Assembly (NCBI RefSeq): GCF_024704385.1
Contig: NZ_JAJDFX010000002.1
Span: 744,001-808,000, forward strand
From: Cellulomonas sp. P24
GTDB lineage: Bacteria > Actinomycetota > Actinomycetes > Actinomycetales > Cellulomonadaceae
Direction of reading: 5' to 3'
DNA: 64,000 nt
Shown: piece by piece, positions 46,558-54,858 of the stretch
Position numbering within the stretch: the stretch's first letter is position 1
Layout of the letters: each line of letters begins with the position of its first letter
Notes under the pieces: model-generated
What the model was told of the DNA's origin: nothing
What the model saw: the letters and a program-made list of their open reading frames with translations, nothing else
Database searches by the model: none
Position numbers and translations under genes: made by a program

Positions 46558-47622
46558 TCAGGAGGTGAACGGAACCTTCGTCCAGCTCAGCACCTGCGGG
46601 TTCCGCGGCTCGACCGTCACCCGCAGGTAGTCGGAGACCCCGGTGGAGCCGTCGACCGTCACCCGGGTCAGGTTCGACACGGGCGACGTCACCCCGTAGA
46701 ACCCGAGCCACGAGGACCCGGCGGCCAGCGGCGCGTCGACGTTGTACACGTGGCTGTCGCCGTTGAACAGGTACACCGGCCCACGGAACGCGGCCGACTC
46801 CGCCGCGATCGTCTGCACGATCGGCTGGAACGCCGAGTAGTCCGCGAACGCCGGGTCCGGGACGGTCGGGTCGAACATGTCCGCCTGCATCATGACGACG
46901 ACCGCGCGGTTGTGGTCCTCCCGAGCCTCGCGGAACGTCGCACGGATGTTGGCGAGCACCGCGGCCGTCCGGCTCTGCTCCTCGGCCACCTGCTCGGGTG
47001 TGGCCGTCATGTGCCCGGTCCACGGCTTGAGGCTGTTGTTGCTGCCGATCACGTCCACCGCGGCGAAGGCCACGTCACCACGTGTGTACCGCACGTTCTC
47101 GGGGACTCCGAGCGACGCCTGCGACGTCACCCGCGCCGGGTGCTGGCCGAGCGTGTACCCGGGGTGTGCGAAGAACACCGAGCGGATCGCGGCGAGGCGC
47201 TCGAGCGGGTCGTACCCGCCGTTGTTCGGGCGGTGGCAGTCCGTCCACTCGTTGTCGCCCACGGTGTAGACGAGGGGGTCGACGAACATGTCGAAGTCGG
47301 CCTTGATCTGCGCGAAGTACGCGTCGCTGCAGACGGTCGAGCCGGACTTGATGTCGCCGAGGTGGTCGACGAGCTGGACCGCGGGGTCGGCGTTGATCTG
47401 CGCGATGACGTTCGGGAAGTTGGCGATCTGGGCGGTGCCGTACGGGATGTCCCCGATGACCGCGAACGTGAACGGTGTCGCGGCGGCGTGGTGGTCACGG
47501 TCGTGGCCGTGCTGGTCGCTCCGGTGTCGGCCGTCCGCAGCGGCCGGTGCGGCGGCGGCGAGGGTCACGCACACGGTCACGAGGGCGAGTGCGGGCACGA
47601 GCAGGCGGCGGGTACGTCTCAT
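46558..47622 (-). CDS. Secreted calcineurin-like metallophosphoesterase
   Basis: A 354-residue exported protein. The N-terminus has an Arg-rich start, a hydrophobic core and an Ala-rich cleavage region (AAAAPAAADG). The mature part shows the metallophosphoesterase motif order: VIGDIPYG, HLGDIKSG, VGDNEWTDC and a C-terminal FNGDSHVYN, with a His/Asp-rich stretch before the domain (DQHGHDRDHH) that could also bind metal. The ATG at 47622 follows GGAGGACACC. The substrate is unknown. A 32-bp inverted repeat lies 100 bases upstream. Confidence 0.88.
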   Translation of the reverse strand: MRRTRRLLVPALALVTVCVTLAAAAPAAADGRHRSDQHGHDRDHHAAATPFTFAVIGDIPYGTAQIANFPNVIAQINADPAVQLVDHLGDIKSGSTVCSDAYFAQIKADFDMFVDPLVYTVGDNEWTDCHRPNNGGYDPLERLAAIRSVFFAHPGYTLGQHPARVTSQASLGVPENVRYTRGDVAFAAVDVIGSNNSLKPWTGHMTATPEQVAEEQSRTAAVLANIRATFREAREDHNRAVVVMMQADMFDPTVPDPAFADYSAFQPIVQTIAAESAAFRGPVYLFNGDSHVYNVDAPLAAGSSWLGFYGVTSPVSNLTRVTVDGSTGVSDYLRVTVEPRNPQVLSWTKVPFTS

Positions 47623-47722
47623 GGTGTCCTCCGTGGGTGGTCGATGCCCACCCACAGTGGCGCCACAGGGTGAACGACAACGCCCCACCCGCCAACCCCC
47701 AGATGAACACCCCACCCCGAAT

Positions 47723-47794
47723 GCCGAGATCGCACATCCGACGCGAGATCGCACCGTCGGACGTGCGATCTCGCGTCGGATGTGCGATCTCGGC
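47723..47794. repeat. 32-bp perfect inverted repeat with nested direct repeats
   Basis: The arms 47723-47754 and 47763-47794 are perfect complements around an eight-base loop. Each arm contains CGAGATCGCAC twice, separated by ATCCGACG-type spacers, so the element is built from smaller units. Imperfect pairing continues outward (CACCCCGA against GGGGGTG). It lies between the phosphoesterase start and the flavodoxin stop. It can serve as a terminator for the flavodoxin gene, but its modular structure suggests a dispersed palindromic repeat. Confidence 0.9.
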
Positions 47795-47833
47795 GGGGGT
47801 GGGTGAGCAGTGGGGGGTGGCGTCGCGAGGGGG

Positions 47834-48370
47834 CTACGTCGTCGCGCGCAGCTCTGAGGCGATCATGGCTGCCCAGGCCTCGATCTCTTCCCAGTCGCGG
47901 AAGTCGCCCGCCGGCAGCGCGGCCTTCGCCTTCGGCAGGAGACCCATCATCCGCTCACCGACGCCGACCGGTGGCGCCGAGGGGTCCCACGCCCCGAAGA
48001 AGACCCGGTCACCACGCACGGAGAGGCCACCCTCGAGGCGCTCCCACTCCTTGGGGCGCGAGACCTCCACGATGTCACGCCCCTCCTTGTCGACGAGGTC
48101 CGTGCCGACCGGTCCGCTGCTGAAGAGCCACACCGGGTGCTGCGCGAGGATCGTCCGGTGATGGGTGACGAACTCGGTCGCTCCCTTGAGCCAGTGGAAC
48201 ATGTAGGCCGCGCCGCCGATGACGAACGCGTCGTACTCCGCGACCTCGATCTCGTCGGTGACGGGCCGCGACTCCGCCTCGACCCCTTCGACGGTCAGCA
48301 CGCGCGCGATCCGTTCGGCGATGCCCTTCGTGGCACCGTGTCGGCTGGCATAGGCGACGAGGACGGTCAT
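47834..48370 (-). CDS. Flavodoxin-domain protein (HemG-like)
   Basis: A 178-residue flavodoxin-fold protein. The FMN phosphate-binding loop is YASRHGATKGIAERIA at 7-22, and the isoalloxazine region shows AFVIGGAAYMFHW and LFSSGPVG. Its length and the GDF/RDWEEIEAWA C-terminus resemble flavodoxin-type protoporphyrinogen oxidase HemG and the Mycobacterium flavodoxin family. A role in heme synthesis is possible but unproven. The ATG at 48370 lies on the left of a 244-base stretch that includes the metalloprotease remnant upstream of it. Confidence 0.85.
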   Translation of the reverse strand: MTVLVAYASRHGATKGIAERIARVLTVEGVEAESRPVTDEIEVAEYDAFVIGGAAYMFHWLKGATEFVTHHRTILAQHPVWLFSSGPVGTDLVDKEGRDIVEVSRPKEWERLEGGLSVRGDRVFFGAWDPSAPPVGVGERMMGLLPKAKAALPAGDFRDWEEIEAWAAMIASELRATT

Positions 48371-48614
48371 GGTCGGCCTTTCCCTGGGTCGGTTGTCTGG
48401 AACGTAGAGTCAGGCGACGCGACGCACCAGGGTCGAACGTCCCCGGGAGGACCGGGTGAGAAGCGCGCGGACCGCGTCCCCTCCCCGGGATCTCTTTGGC
48501 AGGATGGCGACCGGGCTTCCCCGACCCTGGGGACGTGCGGCCACGAGAGCGAGGGACACGGCGACGTGCGGCGCCACCCGGACGCGCATCAGCGCACACA
48601 CCCCCGCGGCGTGA

Positions 48615-48868
48615 CGATGCGCCCGTGAGCCTTCCCCCGACGACACCGGCTCCTCGCCCGAGAGCCCGACGCCGCTCGGTTACTGGGAACCGGGCGATCC
48701 GATCGAACCGGCCGCCGTCATGAGCTGGGCCACCTCGTGGGCCTCGGGCACGTGGACGACCCGCACCAGCTCATGTCCCCGACGCTCGGCGCGCCCGTGA
48801 CGTTCCAGGACGGCGATCTCGCCGGACTGGCTCAGCTCGGTCGCGGGGCCTGCGCCCCGTGGATCTGA
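48615..48868 (+). pseudogene. C-terminal remnant of a matrixin-type zinc metalloprotease
   Basis: One frame from about 48615 reads ...LGYWEPGDPIEPAAVM and the adjacent frame then reads HELGHLVGLGHVDDPHQLMSPT to a TGA at 48866-48868. HExxHxxGxxH followed by a Met-turn LMSP is the zinc-site signature of matrixin-like (M10-type) peptidases. The two frames join if four bases are restored at 48718 (ATG then CAT), as if one copy of a CATG direct repeat were lost. A TGA at 48612-48614 blocks the frame upstream, and no signal peptide or N-terminal domain is recognisable. I therefore read it as a decayed gene; the homologous catalytic tail is the only part left. Confidence 0.65.
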
Positions 48869-48877
48869 TCCGCTGCG

Positions 48878-50608
48878 TCAGGACGCCGGATCGAACGTGC
48901 AGTCGCTCACGAGCGCACCGTCCAGGGTCGCTGGCGCCAGCTTCGCCCCGAGGAAGGTCGACCCGGTGACTGTCGCCCCCATGAAGCTGGCGCCGGTCAG
49001 CTTCGCCGTGTCGAACGACGCCGACCGGATCGTCGCCCGATCGAGCTTCACCGCGTCGAGCTTCGCCCCGGTCAGATCGATGTCCGTCAGGGTGGCTCCG
49101 GTGAGGTCTGCACCGGTGAGGTCTGCCCCCGAGTAGTCGCCCGTCAGGGTCATGCCTGCGAGGTCGCAGCCGACGAGGTTCGCCCCGGAGAGAGTCGTCG
49201 ATCCTGCGCGGGCAACGTCGCAGGGTGTCCGCGTGACGGGGGCCGGTGTCGGTGCAGGTGCAGGTGCGCCCGACGGCGGCGGGCCCGGCAGCGGGAGGAC
49301 CGGGGCCGCAGCAGTCGCGGGGCCTCCCGGCGGTGCACCCGGCTCGGACGGCCGGGAGTCAGGCGGCGGCGCTGCCGATGGCGGGCTGCTCGCCTGGTCG
49401 AGCCACGGCCCGGCGCTGGCCGGAGCTGCCGCCGCGACGCCGCCCGACCCGCCGTGGTTCCCGCCCACGTCGATGGGGGCACCTGCGGCCAGTCCGGACA
49501 GCGAGAGGATGGCGCCGACCATCCCGGCGGCCACGAGTGCTGCACCGGTCGTCCCGAGGGCCGTCCCGGCACCCGCGAGCGCCGCCGTGCCGGGGAGCGG
49601 TGTCGACGCGAGGCCCGGCAGTCCCGCCAGCAGCGAGGCCGGGCCGGCGACGCGTCGGAGTCGGCCGAGGCCCACGGCCAGGAACGCCCGTACGACCTCC
49701 GGGTCGAACTGCGTGCCCGAGCACCGGGCGAGCTCGGCCCGAGCCGCCGAGGCCGAGAGCGCCGTCTTGTACGAGCGTGCCGAGGTGAACGCGTCGAAGG
49801 CGTCGGCGACGGCGACGATGCGAGCCGCCCGACTGATCTCGGCCCCGGCTAGTCCGCGCGGGTACCCGCCGCCGTCCCACCGCTCATGGTGCTGGCCGAC
49901 CGCCTCCAGCCACGGCCCGAGCCATGCGGCCAGCGGTGCGGCGATCTCCATACCGGCGATCGGGTGGCCGGCCAGCACGTCCCACTCCGCGTCGGTGGGC
50001 CGCGTGGGCTTCGAGAGGATCTCGACCGGCACGCCGACCTTGCCGACGTCGTGCAGCAGAGCGGCCCAGCTGAGCTTCGCCGCGTCACGCGCGGTGAGCC
50101 CGAGCTCCGTCCCGATCAGGGCAGCGTAGGCCTGGACGCGCTCCGAGTGCCCACGAGTGAGCTCGTCGTGCGCCCCGATCGCCGCGACCAGCTCCAGGAG
50201 GAAGGCGGCGTGCTCGTGCTCCTCGGTCCGCTCGGCCGCTCCGTCGACCTGGTCGCGGAGGGTTCCCGGTGAGTAGCGTCGCCGGGCGACGGCCAGCCGG
50301 GACGGCGCCTTGTCGGGGAAGATCACGGTGAGGCGGAGCAGGGTGCTCAGGGGCAGCAACCGCCTGGTCAGCTGCGTCACGGCCAGGAGCACGACCGTCG
50401 CGAGTGCGACCTCGAGGACGAGCCAGAGCCACAGTGCGATCCCGAGCCGGGTCGCGGGTGCCCACCGCGCTGCGGCGAGACCGAGGGCGAGGGCCGCGAG
50501 GGGTGGGGCGGCCAGGATCGCCACCCGGACGAGCGCCGCGAGGACAGGGTGGGGGTGCCACGTCCCGAGGGTCGTGTCGTCGTAGTTCTGGGTCGGCCCG
50601 AACGACAT
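48878..50608 (-). CDS. HD-GYP phosphodiesterase with extracytoplasmic pentapeptide repeats
   Basis: A 576-residue protein. Hydrophobic segments at about 22-80 anchor the N-terminus, then an HD-GYP domain has HSERVQ, LLHDVGKVGVP (HD at 186-187) and HHERWDGGGYPRGL (GYP at 248-250). A further hydrophobic segment at about 350-375 leads to a Pro/Ala-rich stretch and a C-terminal pentapeptide-repeat domain (about 455-576) with several A(D/N)LTG units. HD-GYP domains hydrolyse cyclic-di-GMP; here the enzyme would be cytoplasmic and the repeats outside. The ATG at 50608 follows a weak GAGG; the open frame continues upstream into the antisense of another gene. The stop lies ten bases from the metalloprotease remnant. 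Confidence 0.85.
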   Translation of the reverse strand: MSFGPTQNYDDTTLGTWHPHPVLAALVRVAILAAPPLAALALGLAAARWAPATRLGIALWLWLVLEVALATVVLLAVTQLTRRLLPLSTLLRLTVIFPDKAPSRLAVARRRYSPGTLRDQVDGAAERTEEHEHAAFLLELVAAIGAHDELTRGHSERVQAYAALIGTELGLTARDAAKLSWAALLHDVGKVGVPVEILSKPTRPTDAEWDVLAGHPIAGMEIAAPLAAWLGPWLEAVGQHHERWDGGGYPRGLAGAEISRAARIVAVADAFDAFTSARSYKTALSASAARAELARCSGTQFDPEVVRAFLAVGLGRLRRVAGPASLLAGLPGLASTPLPGTAALAGAGTALGTTGAALVAAGMVGAILSLSGLAAGAPIDVGGNHGGSGGVAAAAPASAGPWLDQASSPPSAAPPPDSRPSEPGAPPGGPATAAAPVLPLPGPPPSGAPAPAPTPAPVTRTPCDVARAGSTTLSGANLVGCDLAGMTLTGDYSGADLTGADLTGATLTDIDLTGAKLDAVKLDRATIRSASFDTAKLTGASFMGATVTGSTFLGAKLAPATLDGALVSDCTFDPAS

Positions 50609-50669
50609 GCCCTCGTATCGGCCGGTGCCGTCGGGAGATGAGTCGGCCGCGAACCTGGGCGTCTGAGGG

Positions 50670-51728
50670 TCAGGTCCCGTCGAGCTGTGCGAGACATGGG
50701 TCGCGGGCCCGCAGCAGGTCGGCGTGCGCGCGCCGATCGGGGTCACCGGACGCGATGAGGTCGGCGTAGACCAGGGGCGCAGGGACGAGCGGCGCGGCGA
50801 CCACGGGTGCGGGGACCAAGGGTGCGGAGACGAGGTGCGCGTCGTCGCCACCGGCCCGCTCCTCGGGTCGCCAGAACCGCCGCCGCACGTGCACCGTCCC
50901 GTTGGCGTCGTCCCGCTGCATCCGGTGGCGTACGACGAGTGCTGCCGGCAGTCGCTCGGCGTAGAGCGTCGTCGAGGATCGGCCGGTCGCGTCGACGAAC
51001 CCGGCCGCGAGGTCGCCGCCGATCTGGACGTCGTCCTCCGCCAGGTCGGCGCCGTCCCACCAGCGCGCGTCCGGCACGGTGTAGGAGGCCAGCGAGAGCT
51101 TCGAGGCGAGCGACACGACGTACGCCTCGGTCCAGCGGCTGAGGAGCTCTCCCCCGCGTGCGACCGCACGTCCGTCCGGGCCGGAGACGAGCAGCCCACC
51201 GCGCAGCAGGTCATCGACGACGATCTGCGCGGTGCCGAGCGAGACACCGCCGACTCGTGCGAGCTCGCGCAGCGGGAGCGTCACGGCGTCGTCCCAGGCC
51301 AGCAGGGCGAAGATCACCTGCGCTCCCGACCGGGTGAAGGCCCGCGCCGCCGCGGCCGGCCGACGCGCGGGGGTGCCGCGTGGGGGGCGTCGGCCACGCA
51401 CGTCGACGAGCACGCCGTCCCACGCGAGGCGGACGTTGCCCGTGGTGTCTGCGAAGTCGATCCCGCGGGCGCGCAGGACGCCGGCGGACTCGTCGCCGAT
51501 GACCGGGGCGATCACGAGCAGCGGCGGTCCCGGTGGCACGTCGATGGCTGCCGCCACTCCCGGGCCCATCCGCGGTCGCGTCTCGACGGTGTAGGTCCGG
51601 GCACTGCTGCCGACGTGCACCGTCACGGAGCGACGTCCACCGACCGCCGAGCCGTCGTTCGCGCGGACGGCGATCCCGTTGTTCTGGAGGGCACGAACCG
51701 CGGCGAGGGTGATCGACGGGGAGTTCAC
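50670..51728 (-). CDS. AbiEi-like winged-helix regulator
   Basis: A 352-residue protein of the family often called AbiEi-type antitoxin (COG4861-like). The middle region IDFADTTGNVRLAWDGVLVDVRGRRPP is the family hallmark. A helix-turn-helix follows (LPLRELARVGGVSLGTAQIVVDDLLRGG, about 167-194), and the C-terminus has Val/Pro/Ala repeats. No AbiEii-like toxin gene is adjacent: the neighbours are the HD-GYP gene and rlmC, so it may be an orphan regulator. The GTG at 51728 lacks a ribosome site and follows a -10-like CAGTGT by six bases, so the transcript may be leaderless. A strong palindrome covers its promoter. Confidence 0.7.
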   Translation of the reverse strand: MNSPSITLAAVRALQNNGIAVRANDGSAVGGRRSVTVHVGSSARTYTVETRPRMGPGVAAAIDVPPGPPLLVIAPVIGDESAGVLRARGIDFADTTGNVRLAWDGVLVDVRGRRPPRGTPARRPAAAARAFTRSGAQVIFALLAWDDAVTLPLRELARVGGVSLGTAQIVVDDLLRGGLLVSGPDGRAVARGGELLSRWTEAYVVSLASKLSLASYTVPDARWWDGADLAEDDVQIGGDLAAGFVDATGRSSTTLYAERLPAALVVRHRMQRDDANGTVHVRRRFWRPEERAGGDDAHLVSAPLVPAPVVAAPLVPAPLVYADLIASGDPDRRAHADLLRARDPCLAQLDGT

Positions 51729-51735
51729 GGGATCA

Positions 51736-51760
51736 CACTGTTCATGATGAATGAACAGTG
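51736..51760. promoter_or_regulatory. Palindromic operator at the AbiEi-like gene promoter
   Basis: CACTGTTCAT and ATGAACAGTG are perfect ten-base arms around GATGA. The site lies eight bases upstream of the GTG start, and the arms cover the spacer and -10 of a promoter with a TTGACC -35 on the minus strand. A third ATGAAC half-site lies at 51769-51774. This fits autorepression. Confidence 0.75.
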
Positions 51761-51843
51761 GTCAAGAATGAACGCCCGATGAAACGGCCAGGAGGGCCTC
51801 GCGCCTTCGCCCGCCCGGGCCACGAACCAGCTCGCGTCGACCG

Positions 51844-51870
51844 CCCGACCGACGCTTGCGGTCGGTCGGG
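51844..51870 (-). terminator. Terminator of the rlmC gene
   Basis: CCCGACCGAC and GTCGGTCGGG form a perfect ten-base stem with a seven-base loop, directly next to the rlmC stop at 51871. It is not followed by a U-tract. Confidence 0.75.
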
Positions 51871-53022
51871 TCAGCCCCGCTCGAGGAGCGTGAGCACCTC
51901 GTCGTGCGAGGTCTGCGGGAACATGTCGAGCACCCGGGCCTGACGCGGCCGGAGCGACGGCATCGCAGCAAGGTCACGCGCGAGCGACCCCGAGTGACAG
52001 CTCGAGTAGACGACGTGCTCCACCGACGAGCTCTCGAGCCAACGGCACAGCTCCGCCCCGAGCCCACGCCGCGGAGGGTTGACGATCACCAGCCCCGGGG
52101 TGCCCGGCGCCCGGACGGCGAACTCCGTCGCATCCCCGGTCCGGAACGTCACACGGTCCAGCCCGGCGTCCCGTGCGCTCAGCTGCGCGCTGGCCACCGC
52201 CTCCGCGCTGGTCTCGACGCCGATCACGTCGCGGTCGCCGTCGGCGCAGTGCAGCGCAAAGCCCCCGACACCGCAGTAGAGGTCCCAGATCGACGTGGGC
52301 GCCAGCACTGTCACCCACTCGCGCGCCTGACGGTAGAGCGCCGCCGCGACCTCGGTGTTCGTCTGGAAGAAGCTCTGCGGCCTCAGGTGCAGGTCGATCC
52401 CGTTGACCCGCATGCGCAGCGTCGTCTGCTCCGTGAGCACGATCTCGCGCGTCCCCTCGACGACGGCCTTGTGCTCGGGGAGCAGGTTGACCGAGACCAC
52501 GGCCAGGCGCGGGAGGGCCGCCTGCAGCGCCGCGAGGTGCTTGCGGATCCGTGCCACCGGCTCCTGCGAGCGGGTGACGAACCGGATCATCAGCTCGCCG
52601 TCCGGCGACTCGGTCACGATCACGTTCTTGAGCTCGCCGATGCGGCCCGGGACGTCGTACGGCGTCAAGGACGCCCGCGTGACGAACTCGGCGATCGCTG
52701 GGAGGCTCGCCCGGATCCCCGGCAGGTAGAGACCGCACTCGCGGAGGTCGACGCCGCGACCCTCGCCGTCGAGGATCCCCAGGGTCGGTCGCTCGACCGT
52801 CCCGCCGACGACCATCTTCGCCTTGTTCCGGAAGCCCTGCTCACGGCTCGCGACCGGCGGGAGCCAGTCGAGGGCGCCATCGCCCTCTCCCCCGCGCACC
52901 CCGCCGACCCCGCCGAGTGTCGTCTCCGCGTGATGCTGCTTCACCGCGAGCTGTCCCTCGTAGGGCTGCCCCATCCAGGTGCACGATCGGCACCGCTCCG
53001 CGGTGAAGTAGGCGCAGTCCAT
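51871..53022 (-). CDS. rlmC: 23S rRNA (uracil(747)-C(5))-methyltransferase RlmC
   Basis: A 383-residue SAM-dependent RNA methyltransferase of the TrmA/RumB type. Four cysteines (C3, C11, C14, C96) can hold the [4Fe-4S] cluster, DLYCGVGGFALHCA is the SAM motif I, and the catalytic cysteine is in SSCHSGSLARDL. The absence of a TRAM domain and the short cysteine-rich N-terminus fit RlmC rather than RlmD. It methylates U747 of 23S rRNA. The start at 53022 is the family N-terminus MDCAYF. It stands alone. Confidence 0.9.
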   Translation of the reverse strand: MDCAYFTAERCRSCTWMGQPYEGQLAVKQHHAETTLGGVGGVRGGEGDGALDWLPPVASREQGFRNKAKMVVGGTVERPTLGILDGEGRGVDLRECGLYLPGIRASLPAIAEFVTRASLTPYDVPGRIGELKNVIVTESPDGELMIRFVTRSQEPVARIRKHLAALQAALPRLAVVSVNLLPEHKAVVEGTREIVLTEQTTLRMRVNGIDLHLRPQSFFQTNTEVAAALYRQAREWVTVLAPTSIWDLYCGVGGFALHCADGDRDVIGVETSAEAVASAQLSARDAGLDRVTFRTGDATEFAVRAPGTPGLVIVNPPRRGLGAELCRWLESSSVEHVVYSSCHSGSLARDLAAMPSLRPRQARVLDMFPQTSHDEVLTLLERG

Positions 53023-53080
53023 GCCGCGAGCCTATGCGGAGCGGGCCACCTGACCGCGGCGCCGGCACCCCCTCCGCACC

Positions 53081-53128
53081 GACGAGCGCCCGTGGCCGTC
53101 GTACGTGCGACGACCACGGGCGCTCGTC
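53081..53128 (-). terminator. Terminator of the DHA2 efflux gene
   Basis: GACGAGCGCCCGTGGCCGTCG pairs with CGACGACCACGGGCGCTCGTC, with one mismatch and a six-base loop. It lies 23 bases beyond the stop of the minus-strand MFS gene and may also shield rlmC. Confidence 0.8.
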
Positions 53129-53150
53129 CCGTCCGAGGGAACGACACCCG

Positions 53151-54659
53151 TCACACGAGGACGGGGACGGGCTCCTCCGGCACGACGACCTCGGCTCGTG
53201 GCGCTGCCGGCCGGGCGGTGATGACGGTCGCGGCGATCGCGGCCGAGACGAGCAGGCAGCCGACGGCCCACCAGATCGCGACCGAGAACCCGTGCACCGC
53301 CCCAGCGGCCATCGTCGCCGGGTCGGTCCCGTGCGTGGTGAGGTACCGCGCAGTCGCCGAGGTCGCGATCGTGTTCAGCAGGGCGATGCCGATCGAGCCG
53401 CCGACCTGCTGGGCCGTGTTCACGCTCGCGGAGGCCACCCCGGCGTCCCGCGGCTCCACGCCGTACGTCGCGGTGCTCATCGCCGGCATGAAGGTCGATC
53501 CCATGCCGAGGCCGAGGAGGACCAGCGAGGGAAGGACATGGGTCAGGTAGCTCGAGTCCACCTGGATCCGCGTCAGCAGGACGAGGCCGGTGGCCGCGAC
53601 CAGCAGGCCGGGGGTCATGATCAGGCGTGCCGGTACGCGCGGCAGCAGCCTGCTCGCGATCCCGACGGCGCCGGTCATCATCCCCGCGGTCAGCGGCAGG
53701 AACGCGAGCCCGGTCCGGACGGGCGAGTACCCGAGGGTCACCTGCAGGTAGTAGGTGAGGAACAGGAACATGCCGAACATGCCGATCGTCGTCATGCCGA
53801 CGCTGAGCAGCGCACCGCCGCGGTTGCGGTCGCGCAGCACGCGCATCGGCAGCAACGGGTGGGTGACCCGACCCTCCGCGACGGCGAACAGCGCGAGGAG
53901 CACGAGACCGCTCGCGAGCATCGAGAGCACGAGGCCGGAGGTCCACCCGCGCTGCTCGGCCTCGCTGAGGCCGTAGACGATCGCCAGCAGTCCGCCGCTG
54001 GCGAGAACGGCCCCGACGACGTCGAGCCGGGTCTCGCTCTCCTGGCGCTTGTCGTGCAGGAAGACCATCGCGCCGATGACCGCGAGGATCGCGATCGGCG
54101 CGTTCACGAGCAGGCACCACCGCCAGCTCAGGTACTCGGTGAGCAGACCGCCCAGGATCAGGCCGACGGCGCTGCCACCACCGGCGATCGCACCGTAGAT
54201 GCCGAAGGCCCGCGCGCGTTCGTGCGGTTCGGTGAAGGTGATGGTGACGAGGGACAGCGCGGCGGGCGCGAGCACGGCAGCGAAGACCCCTTGCAGCCCA
54301 CGGGCGGCGAGCAGCAGCCCACCGCTGGCCGCGATGCCGCCGAGGGCGGACGCCCCGGCGAACCCGACGAGTCCGATGATCAGCGCGCGCCGGCGCCCGA
54401 TCAGGTCACCGATGCGACCGCCGAGGAGGAGGAGCCCGCCGAAGGCCAGCGTGTAGGCGGTGATGACCCACTGCCGGTTGGCGTCCGAGATACCCAGGTC
54501 GGCCTGGGCCGACGGGAGGGCGATGTTCACGATGGTCATGTCCAGCACCACCATGAGCTGAGCGAGCGCGATGACCCCGAGCCCCCACCAGCGGCGAGGA
54601 TCGGGACGCGTGTCGGCGAGGGCGAGGCCCGCACCGGTCGAGGGCATGGCAGAGTCCAT
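53151..54659 (-). CDS. DHA2 multidrug efflux MFS transporter
   Basis: A 502-residue drug:H+ antiporter. The first helix shows MVVLDMTIVNIALPSAQADLG, the DHA2 signature, motif A is GGRIGDLIGRRRAL and motif C-like GGGSAVGLILGGLLTEYLSWRW follows; about 14 hydrophobic segments are visible. It is divergent from a TetR gene, and its likely promoter (TTGACG at 54807-54802, 17 bases, TACGGT at 54784-54779, minus strand) is embedded in an array of CAAGT/ACTTG half-sites. This is the classic arrangement of a drug-inducible pump repressed by its neighbour. The ligand is unknown. Confidence 0.92.
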   Translation of the reverse strand: MDSAMPSTGAGLALADTRPDPRRWWGLGVIALAQLMVVLDMTIVNIALPSAQADLGISDANRQWVITAYTLAFGGLLLLGGRIGDLIGRRRALIIGLVGFAGASALGGIAASGGLLLAARGLQGVFAAVLAPAALSLVTITFTEPHERARAFGIYGAIAGGGSAVGLILGGLLTEYLSWRWCLLVNAPIAILAVIGAMVFLHDKRQESETRLDVVGAVLASGGLLAIVYGLSEAEQRGWTSGLVLSMLASGLVLLALFAVAEGRVTHPLLPMRVLRDRNRGGALLSVGMTTIGMFGMFLFLTYYLQVTLGYSPVRTGLAFLPLTAGMMTGAVGIASRLLPRVPARLIMTPGLLVAATGLVLLTRIQVDSSYLTHVLPSLVLLGLGMGSTFMPAMSTATYGVEPRDAGVASASVNTAQQVGGSIGIALLNTIATSATARYLTTHGTDPATMAAGAVHGFSVAIWWAVGCLLVSAAIAATVITARPAAPRAEVVVPEEPVPVLV

Positions 54660-54758
54660 CGAAGGACCTTCCTGGAGAAGTGGAGAGCGGCGGCGCTCGA
54701 GGCCCGGCCAGGTGCTCCCGTTCGCGAGACGGGGACGTGGGACCTACCTGCTAGCCGG

Positions 54759-54809
54759 CCGGCAAGTTGTACTCTTGAACCGTAGGTCGCAACTTGCCGG
54801 TCGTCAAGT
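54759..54809. promoter_or_regulatory. Operator array between the efflux and TetR genes
   Basis: CCGGCAAGTTG (54759-54769) is the perfect complement of CAACTTGCCGG (54790-54800), and CTTG/TCAAGT half-sites at about 54774 and 54804 add further ACTTG-N8-CAAGT and CAAG-N7-CTTG palindromes. The minus-strand promoter of the pump runs through the array. TetR binding here would block it and probably tetR as well. Confidence 0.8.
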
Positions 54810-54858
54810 AAGAATGTCGATCCGGTTCAGATCAGCTCGCACAAGGAGATGACGGCAC

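Noticed and set aside
46558-47622. The phosphoesterase as an alkaline phosphatase D-type enzyme
   Set aside because: The sequence shows only general metallophosphoesterase motifs and lacks the longer PhoD-type signature, so I keep the broader call.
48680-48877. A minus-strand open stretch running on from the HD-GYP gene stop to 48680
   Set aside because: It is the antisense of the plus-strand metalloprotease remnant, which carries a clear HExxHxxGxxH motif. The minus frame has no start codon or recognisable domain.
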